In this document: positions 54,601 through 61,174 of the stretch, piece after piece
How positions within the stretch are numbered: position 1 is the stretch's first letter
Layout of the letters: each line of letters starts with the position of its first letter
Assembly: GCF_026427715.1 (NCBI RefSeq)
Contig: NZ_CP107558.1
Coordinates: 1,029,001 to 1,093,000, forward strand
Direction: 5' to 3'
Source of the DNA: Methylocystis sp. MJC1
GTDB taxonomy: Bacteria > Pseudomonadota > Alphaproteobacteria > Rhizobiales > Beijerinckiaceae
DNA length: 64,000 nucleotides
Position numbers and translations under genes: made by a program
The notes under the pieces: generated by a model
What the model was told of the DNA's origin: nothing
Databases searched by the model: none
What the model saw: only the letters and a program-made list of their open reading frames with translations

Positions 54601-54951
54601 GTAGGCGCAGTGGTCGATGTAAACATTACAGACAGGCTGAAATTAAATTGCGATATAGCTCTTGTATCCACGTCTCAGCGACCGCAGGATACACATTACT
54701 TTACGTTTGGAGCTGACCCCGCCAAAGGTTTCGGCGGCGGATTTCAGGCGGAAACCGGGCTGTCATATCAACTCACGGATAGGCTTGGCGTTGGTGTGGG
54801 GTTCCGCTGGTGGCGTCTCAACACCAACGCTATCGACATGTATGGCCAGCTTCTTAGATACCGTACCGATCGATATGGGTTATTCGGGCAGGCGAACTAC
54901 AGGCTGAGCTGGGGCGATTATCCGCTCGAGCCGATAGCGCAACAAGAGTAA
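51676..54951 (+). CDS. Large outer-membrane beta-barrel with periplasmic TPR domain
   Basis: 1,091 residues. Signal peptide 1-31 (HVWILSLATAIAATSARA). Residues ~32-155 form a beta-rich domain reminiscent of AMIN-type folds, ~195-280 a TPR pair (EARYAIKKGRLNDAISLLKK, QYTADALELLGEVRQKAGQN), and ~310-1091 long antiparallel strands alternating aromatic and polar residues, ending YGLFGQANYRLSW, the kind of terminal strand recognised by the BAM machinery, then a short tail. Placed directly after the giant polyheme cytochrome it is a good candidate for the barrel of a porin-cytochrome conduit (role of MtrB/PioB), although it shows no MtrB-type N-terminal CxxC. Other roles, such as polysaccharide export, remain open because TPR-barrels of that kind exist. 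Confidence 0.7.
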   Translation: MRRSRLHLRLSSRHVWILSLATAIAATSARAEPIIDQFAAGARVSAANGCALLKVDFHYRVRYIGHFPQDRSDELRINLQTIDPTTLDQLRLVKREGVPVDDMAVAGVTAVTVDLDRAVGPILRIQFNRAVSYDVAQFGSFDSISVALPTPGSTANCKAADFAIRQDQSLGNTPTVAPAPRPNINRQRKASVAEIKFVEASMDEARYAIKKGRLNDAISLLKKALAIPENQYTADALELLGEVRQKAGQNDQARDDFKEYLRRYPTGEGAARVTQRLGGFGAGPRQPPPPAFLRGSLSPEAAKLGGEPTERSDRSIWSMSGSISSFYIRDDSYNVIKDISVAPNPNADPDAHRLHQDTFLTNFDLYGTINNEQSKTKFKIAGADEHNMLPDRPDIDRYGISTAYIESTLMEYDLMARIGRQTRNTGGVIGRFDGGLLSWQANQMFRLNAVGGSANWSRFDAPFKGNRYLAGASLDIANLADGLGLSLFIIQQNDRWLLDRRAVGSEFRYFDKNKSALGMIDYDVHFQRLNAAVLSGSWTFDDKSVLSGTFDHRRVPYLSSWNALQGQPFLTLFDMLKFNTRDDIRRFAIDRTPVFESAMASYSRPLNDNFQVNLDATVTRLSGTFPSGGVDGTLPSGTEYYFSGQVMGSSLFTSDDMYSGAFRFARLADSNVYFVDVNARYPWSETVRLSPRFRAGYRDGRYARLKETTVLPSILVDYMWSKNLAVEAEIGTKWIWSDALGIRSTTKNLYVTMGLRSDFSTDGLYRCAGLLTPCVGMLLGPPTADAQVKHDEVYYRDVLLRADSPPVTSAFVMQGGLRYWYNRGNNRYDYFSDASTDTRVSRLNYARLSSHAGELFFRADARRGLIRNFFLKGYVGGGGIGSGLLYNEDFVPFVDRYSKTESAVSGKLHYASIDLGYNVYANETFRLGAFVGFHSWLEKVNASGCMQTGLSSICAPPLPESMMVISEKDRWNSFRVGAVVDVNITDRLKLNCDIALVSTSQRPQDTHYFTFGADPAKGFGGGFQAETGLSYQLTDRLGVGVGFRWWRLNTNAIDMYGQLLRYRTDRYGLFGQANYRLSWGDYPLEPIAQQE

Positions 54952-54957
54952 ACTCCA

Positions 54958-55418
54958 TCAGCTGAGGCTGCGGTCGACCTCGGGGATGTTGGGGACCAAT
55001 TCGTATAGGATGCAATCCTTGTCGGAACAGTGAGTGCATTCTCCGCTTGGCGGTGTTGACCTTGAGATGGCGATCCTTACCGACCCTCTCGGCGCGCCGA
55101 GCAGCGTCAACAACACGAAGGCGAAGGAGTTTAAGAGAAGAGAAGGCTGTCGCGGTGATGTGGATCTGGCAACGCCATTCGGATGCCTTGCTTTCCTCGC
55201 CCGAAAGCCGGACCCGGGGGATCGAAATCCGTATCTTGCAAAAAGTCCCCATCCGCGCCCACTTGTGATGGCTGTGGCGGCGGCCGACGACCAGAAGACT
55301 GGAGTCGTCTTCCATCGTCTAGCGCCGCCTAGCGGGGAGGAGACTGCCTCTGGTTTCCACGATTGAGCATCGCTTCGACAAATGCAGCGCGCCTTCGCGC
55401 AAACGCCTTCCTCGGGGG
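54958..55418 (-). pseudogene. Unknown ORF disrupted by IS66 (3' part; 5' part at 57902-57971)
   Basis: Removing IS66 and one copy of its 8-bp target duplication joins an ATG at 57971 (MADDSIKATAVTDDNFPSND) to this frame, giving 531 bases, 176 residues, ending ECTHCSDKDCIL then YELVPNIPEVDRSLS. The exact in-frame join is suggestive but could be chance. Several Cys pairs (CAKARCIC, CTHC) are present. Not recognised. Confidence 0.3.
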
Positions 55419-55439
55419 CGTCATTCGTAACCGCTGTTT

Positions 55440-56975
55440 TCAGGCCACCTCTTTGAAGGCCGCGGCGGATTGTGCATAGGCCCAAGGCATCAGTTCGTCG
55501 AGCTTACTGGCGAGATGGCCGTTGACGATCTTAGAAAGAGCGTCAGCGATGTAGGCCAGCGGATCGACGCCATTGAGCTTGCAGGTCTCGATGAGCGAGG
55601 CGACGATCGCCCAGTTTTCGCCGCCTCCGTCCGAACCCGCGAAGAGAGCGTTTTTCCGATTGAGGGCGATGGGACGGATTGCACGTTCGACGACATTGGA
55701 GTCGATCTCGATGCGCCCGTCGTCGATGAAGCGTGTCAGGCCGTCCCAGCGCGAGAGCGCGTAGCGGATCGCCTCGGCGAGCTTGGTCTTCTGGCTGATC
55801 AGCGCGAGTTTTTCACGCAGCCATGGCTCGAGCGCGTCGAGGATGGGGCGGGATTTCTCCTGCCGCGCGTCCCGACGTTTGCCGGCGCTTTGGCCGCGGA
55901 TGTCGCTCTCGATGGCGTAGAGTTCGCCGATGCGCGCCAGAGCCTCGCTGGCGATCGGCGCGGGACCTGCTGCGGCGAGTTCGTAGAAGCGCCGGCGGAC
56001 GTGAGACCAGCAGAAGGCGAGCGACACGCTGTTCTTCTGCGTCAGCGCGCGATAGCCGGCGTAACCGTCGACCTGCACGACGCCCGTGAAGCCAGCAAGA
56101 TGCGTGAGCGGCTGCTCGGACTTTCGGTTTTGCGCATAGACATAGACTGCGATTGGCGGATCGGCGCCGCCCCATGGCCGGTCGTCACGCGCATAAGCCC
56201 AAAGTTGGCCAGTCTTGGTACGCCCGCGCCCGGGGTCGAGCACCGGCGCCCTTGTCTCGTCAGCGAAGATTTTCGTCGACGATCTGATGTGTTCCAGAAG
56301 CCGCTCGTGCACGGGCCGCAAATGCCAGGCGGCGCGACCAACCCAGTCGGCGAGCGTCGAACGGTCGAGGGCGATCCCCTGCCGGGCGTAGATCTGTGCT
56401 TGGCGATAAAGCGGAAGATGATCGGCGTATTTGGAAACGAGCACATGTGCGACTGTCACCTCCGTCGGCAAGCCGCCTTCGATCAGCCGCGCCGGGGCCG
56501 GCGCCTGCACGACCGCGCCCTCGCAGGCGCGACAAGCGTATTTGGGTCGACGCGTCACCAGCACGCGGAACTGCGCTGGCACGACGTCGAGCCGCTCAGA
56601 GACATCTTCGCCGATCTGGTGGAGCGCGCCCTTGCAGCAAGGACAGGCTTTATCCTCGATGTCGATGATGGTTTCGATGCGCGGGAGATGGGCAGGTAGC
56701 GCGCCACGGTTCGTGCGGCGCTTTCTGGCCGCCTTTTCACGTTCGGCGGCGGACTTGGCTTCCCCCTCCGCCGCGGCGCCCGCTTCCGTCTGCTCGACCT
56801 CTTCGAGCGCGAGCAGCATCTGGTCTTCGGGAAGGGTCTCGGCGCGCCGTCCAAAGCGATGGCGCTGCATCTCCTTGATGATCTGAACGAGACGCTCGTT
56901 GCGCGCCCGCTCGGCAAGCAGCATCGCCTTCAGTTCGTTTGGATCGTCGGGAAGCGTCTCGATCGCCTGCGCCAT
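55440..56975 (-). CDS. tnpC: IS66-family transposase TnpC
   Basis: 511 residues. N-terminal coiled coil with the leucine-rich IS66 start, zinc fingers CPCC..C and CRAC, DDE core with FADETRAPVLDPG, VQVDGYAGYRAL and an acidic residue in IDSNVVERAIRPIALNRKN. C-terminal IS66 tail KLNGVDPLAYIADALSKI. Appears functional. Confidence 0.95.
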   Translation of the reverse strand: MAQAIETLPDDPNELKAMLLAERARNERLVQIIKEMQRHRFGRRAETLPEDQMLLALEEVEQTEAGAAAEGEAKSAAEREKAARKRRTNRGALPAHLPRIETIIDIEDKACPCCKGALHQIGEDVSERLDVVPAQFRVLVTRRPKYACRACEGAVVQAPAPARLIEGGLPTEVTVAHVLVSKYADHLPLYRQAQIYARQGIALDRSTLADWVGRAAWHLRPVHERLLEHIRSSTKIFADETRAPVLDPGRGRTKTGQLWAYARDDRPWGGADPPIAVYVYAQNRKSEQPLTHLAGFTGVVQVDGYAGYRALTQKNSVSLAFCWSHVRRRFYELAAAGPAPIASEALARIGELYAIESDIRGQSAGKRRDARQEKSRPILDALEPWLREKLALISQKTKLAEAIRYALSRWDGLTRFIDDGRIEIDSNVVERAIRPIALNRKNALFAGSDGGGENWAIVASLIETCKLNGVDPLAYIADALSKIVNGHLASKLDELMPWAYAQSAAAFKEVA

Positions 56976-57044
56976 AGTCGCAGAAGACCATATTTTCCGC
57001 CGCCTTTCGACGTTCTTCGATGCCCTGATTCACTGTGTCGCGGC

Positions 57045-57401
57045 TTATCCCGGCAAGGTCGGCGCCGCCGTCTCTTTCGCCGCGCGCACGCGGCGAAAGT
57101 CGAGCCCCTCCAGCAGCGCCGAAAACTGCGCCGCGGACAACCGCATCACCCCGTCTTCGATCTTCGGCCAGCGGAACTCGCCATCTTCCAGCCGCTTGGC
57201 AAAGAGACAGACGCCCGTGCCGTCCCAGAACACCAGTTTGATGCGATCAGCCCTTTTCGCGCGGAACACATAAACAGCGCCGTCAAAAGGATCTGCCTGC
57301 ATCGTCTCTCGGACCAGCGCAGCCAAGCCCTCGGCGCCCTTTCGGAAGTCGACGGGCTTCGTCGCCACCATGACGCGGATCGCGCCTGTCGGCCCGATCA
57401 T
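57045..57401 (-). CDS. tnpB: IS66 accessory protein TnpB
   Basis: 118 residues, the typical length. VATKPVDFRKGAEGLAALV and KRADRIKLVFWDGTGVCLF are the IS66 Orf2 signature. Overlaps tnpA by 4 bases. Needed for transposition, biochemical role unknown. Confidence 0.95.
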   Translation of the reverse strand: MIGPTGAIRVMVATKPVDFRKGAEGLAALVRETMQADPFDGAVYVFRAKRADRIKLVFWDGTGVCLFAKRLEDGEFRWPKIEDGVMRLSAAQFSALLEGLDFRRVRAAKETAAPTLPG

Positions 57402-57838
57402 GAACTCGCCTTCAAGGCGTCGATAATCGCCGTGACCATGCCCATGGGCGCGTCACGCCAGATCCAGACGCTTGCACCGTCAATTGCGAGCTCAATCACG
57501 TGCGGGCGAGCAACCGGTCTGCTCTCCGACCCCAGAGCGACGGGCGCTTCCTCTCGTCGCTCGACAACAACCGGCGCAAATGAAACAGCATCGAGTTCCG
57601 CTTGCCGTCGCGCCTTTCGTCGCCACGAAAACAATTGCTGCGGCGCCAGCCCATGCCGTCGCGCGACAACTGAAACCACCGCGCCAGGCGCAAGCGACTC
57701 TTCGACGGCTTGCGCCTTCTCCGCAACCGACCATCGTCGACGACGTTCGCCGCCGCCCGTGATCACTTCGATCCGGCGCACCGCTCCGCCATTAGGCTCA
57801 AGCGTAGGGTCAAGTCTGGACACAAGCCTTATCTCCAA
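57398..57838 (-). CDS. tnpA: IS66 accessory protein TnpA
   Basis: 146 residues with a helix-turn-helix (RRRRWSVAEKAQAVEESLAP, HGLAPQQLFSWRRKARRQ) typical of IS66 Orf1. First gene of the element. Confidence 0.9.
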   Translation of the reverse strand: MEIRLVSRLDPTLEPNGGAVRRIEVITGGGERRRRWSVAEKAQAVEESLAPGAVVSVVARRHGLAPQQLFSWRRKARRQAELDAVSFAPVVVERREEAPVALGSESRPVARPHVIELAIDGASVWIWRDAPMGMVTAIIDALKASS

Positions 57839-58093
57839 ATCAGGAGATCAGACTCGCTGCTTTCAGCATCGGTTGGAAGGTGGGACCGCAACAGCGCTTA
57901 CCGTCATTCCAATCATTGGAAGGGAAATTGTCGTCGGTGACAGCCGTCGCTTTGATGCTATCGTCGGCCATGGCATGGTCTTCTTTCCAGCGAGACAACG
58001 CTGGAATCACTCGAGTTCGGAAGCCCCGAGACTGCGCCAGTAGATTTCAACCCGTCCCCGACGGGCTGTGTCTGAGTTCCGGAGTCGAGAACC

Positions 58094-58777
58094 CTAATTG
58101 CCCATTCGATATCCCATGCCACGGACCGTTCGAATGGTTTCGCGCCCGAGTTTTTTGCGCAGGCGCGCGATATAAACTTCGATAGTATTCGAATCGCGCA
58201 CAGTTTCGATCGAATAGACGTGATCCATGAGTTCGTTCTGCGACACGATCCGTTCCGGGCGATACATCAGGTAACTAAGGATGCGCAATTCGAGCGTCGT
58301 CAGTTCGACATCGGCGCCACACTTGCGCACGAGGCCGGAGGTCGAGTCGACTTCAATGCCCATGTGCGACAGAATCGGATGCGACTTTCCATGCGAACGA
58401 CGCACCAACGATCGCACGCGCGCAATTAATTCCTCGGGCTGAAAGGGTTTCTCCATATAGTCGTCCGCGCCGGCGTTTAGCGCATTTACACGGTAACGCC
58501 AGCCAATCAGGCCGGTGAGGACTAGCACTGGGAAATCCTGGCTGGACGCTCGCCATTTTTTAAGAACCTCTAAACCAGGAAGCCGAGGCAAACTCAGTTC
58601 GAGGATCGCTGCGTCGAAGGAGTGGCTTTCTCCCAACGCACAGCCTTTTTCGCCGTCGCGGACGATATCCACGACGAATGCAGCATCGACAAGAACACCC
58701 CTGATACAATCCGCCATCGCGGCGTTATTTTCGATTACGAGGATACGGATGGTGGCCTCCCAACATCGTTTACGCAA
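58094..58777 (-). CDS. OmpR/PhoB-family response regulator with degenerate phosphorylation pocket
   Basis: 227 residues from a TTG at 58777. Receiver domain 11-125, winged-helix DNA-binding domain 135-225 (TTLELRILSYLMYRPERIVS; SNTIEVYIARLRKKLG; TVRGMGYRM). The phospho-acceptor Asp is replaced by Glu60 (AAILELSLPRLPG) and the acidic pair reads E16-N17 (VIENN) instead of E/D-D, while Thr88 and Lys110 are kept. A consensus ribosome site (GGGAGG) sits five bases before an ATC codon at 58750, where family members start MRILVIE, as if the original ATG had mutated. No histidine kinase gene is adjacent. It lies between the cytochrome/barrel genes and the ccm operon and may control them independently of phosphorylation. 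Confidence 0.85.
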   Translation of the reverse strand: MRKRCWEATIRILVIENNAAMADCIRGVLVDAAFVVDIVRDGEKGCALGESHSFDAAILELSLPRLPGLEVLKKWRASSQDFPVLVLTGLIGWRYRVNALNAGADDYMEKPFQPEELIARVRSLVRRSHGKSHPILSHMGIEVDSTSGLVRKCGADVELTTLELRILSYLMYRPERIVSQNELMDHVYSIETVRDSNTIEVYIARLRKKLGRETIRTVRGMGYRMGN

Positions 58778-58828
58778 GGAATGGCAAGAAAATTGTACCG
58801 GCAGATTCGCGTTCTCGGACTATCGACG

Positions 58829-60139
58829 TTATTTGTTCAGACCAAGTTCCTCGGCAGTCGCCGTAATGCGCTTATGCTCGGCGGTCTCCGTTGCGAAGGC
58901 CTTTAGCGCCTTTTCGAAGGCTGACTTCGCCTTGTCCCGATCGCCGAGAGTCGAGCGTGACCTGATCAGCTTGATCCAGCCGTCTGCGTCATTTGGCGAC
59001 TGCTCGAGCCGGTTTTCAAGTGAATCTACCATGTGTTGGATCATGGCTTGCCGGTCTGCCGGCGTCATCGCTTCTGCATTGCGGATGTCCTCGCGCCGCG
59101 GGCCTTTTTCGCCTGTCGGTGCGAAGGGCGCGGACGGACCGGCGTCGGCTATGACGGCGGACGTTGTGGCGACGGCCGCATTTTGCTGGGCGATTTCGGG
59201 ATCGAGCTCCTTTCCGCCGCGCGCTATCCTTTGGCGAATGTCCTGAGCATATGGGTCATTATTATCGAGTTCGCGGAGCAGTTCGTCCCAGACTTTCTGG
59301 GCGGCTTCCTTATCGCCAGATTGTTCGATCGCCAGGCCCCGGATGAATCGCGCGCGGGAATCCTTTGGGTGTCCCTTAAGTGTCTCGTCGTTTGCTTCCT
59401 TGGCCTGCGGCGTGACGACGCCTTTCGCGGCGTGAATGAGCGCGTCGACGCGCGAGTCACGGAAGTCGACGGAATCGGGATTGATTTCGATCGCCTTGGC
59501 GTAAGCTGCAGCTGCCTCGGTGTAATGTTTCATATTGACGTAGGACCAGCCAAGCATTCGCCATCCTTCGACGTCTTTTGGATTGCGCTGTAAGCGCGTC
59601 ACCAGCCGTTGAATCATCTCCTCAACTGGTGGCAAGGGCTCTCGTGCTCGCGCGCTCATTGGGGATGCGGTCTCGCTAGTGGCGGGCGCGAGCATCGGCG
59701 ACGGAGTGGTCTCCGATGCGCCAGCCATCTTGGCGCCCTGTTTTGCGAATGCTGGGACCTGTCCCGCGAGGGGCGTATCGGATAGTTGTTCGAAATGGCC
59801 GGTGAGCGCATAGAGTCCGACGGAACCGGACACCACCACGCTGGCGACGCCGATCGCTGCGAAAGAACGTTCGCCGCTCGACAATGGGGGGAGGGCGGAC
59901 GCTTCCGCCTCGCTGGCGGCAAGTAAGCGCCGCTTGATTTCGGTGCGCGCCATTTCGGCCTGTGCGGGATCGATCAGACCGAGGGAGGCTTCGTGTTCAA
60001 CTTCCGCAAGCTGATCGCGAAAGACTGCAATATCGCCCGCGGAATCCAGTCGGCGTCGCTCCATCCGGCGGATAAAGGGCGCAGATACGAAGACGGTGGC
60101 GATAGAGATCATCGCCGTCAATACAAACCACAAGATCAT
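58829..60139 (-). CDS. ccmI: Cytochrome c biogenesis protein CcmI
   Basis: 436 residues from ATG 60139 (ATGA overlap with ccmH; GAGGACAAAA upstream). Two membrane helices (MILWFVLTAMISIATVFVSA; FAAIGVASVVVSGSVGLYAL) flank a cytoplasmic leucine-zipper-like loop, followed by a periplasmic TPR domain (VEGWRMLGWSYVNMKHYTEA and later repeats). CcmI delivers apocytochrome to the CcmFH heme ligase. The C-terminal half is longer and more charged than in short CcmI forms. Last gene of the operon. Confidence 0.9.
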   Translation of the reverse strand: MILWFVLTAMISIATVFVSAPFIRRMERRRLDSAGDIAVFRDQLAEVEHEASLGLIDPAQAEMARTEIKRRLLAASEAEASALPPLSSGERSFAAIGVASVVVSGSVGLYALTGHFEQLSDTPLAGQVPAFAKQGAKMAGASETTPSPMLAPATSETASPMSARAREPLPPVEEMIQRLVTRLQRNPKDVEGWRMLGWSYVNMKHYTEAAAAYAKAIEINPDSVDFRDSRVDALIHAAKGVVTPQAKEANDETLKGHPKDSRARFIRGLAIEQSGDKEAAQKVWDELLRELDNNDPYAQDIRQRIARGGKELDPEIAQQNAAVATTSAVIADAGPSAPFAPTGEKGPRREDIRNAEAMTPADRQAMIQHMVDSLENRLEQSPNDADGWIKLIRSRSTLGDRDKAKSAFEKALKAFATETAEHKRITATAEELGLNK

Positions 60140-60636
60140 TTTTGTCCTCTCGTATCGAGGAGCGCGTCGAGCCTGCTCTGCTCTGTGGCCGATAGAGGCG
60201 ACAGACTGTCGACGGGCGAAATTGCCGCGCGCTTGCGCGCGAAGCGGGAGAACGCGAATAGAGCGAAGAGGAGGAACAGAGCGGGGCCAAACCACAGCAG
60301 GGCAGTGTTCACTTGCATTGGCGGCTTGAGCAGAACAAAGTTGCCATACCGGGCAACGATGAAGTCGACCGCCTGCTTGTCGGTATCGCCCGCGGTCAGC
60401 CTTTCCCGCAACAACATACGCAGATCATGTGCGAGTGGGGCGTTGGAATCATCGATGCTCTGGTTTTGGCAAACGACGCAGCGCAGATCTTGGCTAAGGA
60501 TACGTGCGCGCAACTCCATCGCAGGATCGGGTAACATTTCGTCTGGTGTCACCGCACAGGCAGGCCCTCCGGATAGGATCAGAGGGAACACCACCACGAC
60601 GTACAAATGGCGCAGTATGATTGAGAACCTTATCAC
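60136..60636 (-). CDS. ccmH: Cytochrome c biogenesis protein CcmH
   Basis: 166 residues from GTG 60636, in a GTGA overlap with ccmG. Signal/anchor at the N-terminus, redox motif LRCVVCQNQSIDDSNAPLA, then LLRERLTAGDTDKQAVDFIV and RYGNFVLLKP, one C-terminal helix. It reduces the disulfide of apocytochrome CxxCH before heme ligation. A single-domain form, hence the separate CcmI. Confidence 0.93.
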   Translation of the reverse strand: MIRFSIILRHLYVVVVFPLILSGGPACAVTPDEMLPDPAMELRARILSQDLRCVVCQNQSIDDSNAPLAHDLRMLLRERLTAGDTDKQAVDFIVARYGNFVLLKPPMQVNTALLWFGPALFLLFALFAFSRFARKRAAISPVDSLSPLSATEQSRLDALLDTRGQK

Positions 60637-61169
60637 GGCGAACCCCGCAGATGTGTCAGAAGCGGTTCGAAGGTCTCCCGCCACACCTCTTCTGTGAGAG
60701 GGCCGGCATGGCGGTAACGCACCCGTCCACTACTATCGATAACGAAAGTTTCCGGCACGCCAGTGACACCGAAGTCGATGCCGACGCGTCCGCTCTCATC
60801 GGCGCCCACGCGCGCGTATGGATTCCGGTGTTCCTCCAGCCAGCGAGACGCTTTCTCCCGATCGTCTTTCCAGTCCAGTCCCACGACCTTGATGTCGCGC
60901 CGCTCCGCAATGCGCATGAAAAATGAATGTTCGAGGCGACACGCGGGACACCAAGAGGCAAAGACATTCAGCAAAAAGATGTCACCCCTTAGGTTTTCGC
61001 TGGAGAGACCATTGCCGTCTTCAAGCCCCGCAAGCTCAAATGTTGGGGTGGTCTTGTCGATCAACGTCGACGGCATATGCTGTGGATCGTTGGTGAGGCT
61101 GAAGGCGAGGGCGCCCATCACGATGAAGAACGCGATGAGAGGCGCAAGTGAGGAAAGGCGCGACTTCAT
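60633..61169 (-). CDS. ccmG: Thiol:disulfide interchange protein CcmG/DsbE
   Basis: 178 residues. N-terminal anchor (LAPLIAFFIVMGALAFSL), thioredoxin fold with active site FASWCPACRLEH and the cis-Pro loop GVPETFVIDSSGRV. Keeps CcmH and apocytochrome thiols reduced in the periplasm. Starts 5 bases after ccmF ends. Confidence 0.93.
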   Translation of the reverse strand: MKSRLSSLAPLIAFFIVMGALAFSLTNDPQHMPSTLIDKTTPTFELAGLEDGNGLSSENLRGDIFLLNVFASWCPACRLEHSFFMRIAERRDIKVVGLDWKDDREKASRWLEEHRNPYARVGADESGRVGIDFGVTGVPETFVIDSSGRVRYRHAGPLTEEVWRETFEPLLTHLRGSP

Positions 61170-61174
61170 CGGAT

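Larger units (their letters stand above)
55427..57901. mobile_element. IS66-family insertion sequence
   Basis: 2,475 bp bounded by inverted ends GTAACCGCTGTTTTCAGG (left) and GTAAGCGCTGTTGCGGTCCC (complement of right) and by a perfect 8-bp target duplication CGTCATTC (55419-55426 and 57902-57909). It has the standard three genes tnpA, tnpB and tnpC, all intact, on the minus strand. Confidence 0.95.

Noticed and set aside
55470..56699. 409-codon + strand ORF
   Set aside because: Antisense of the IS66 TnpC gene.
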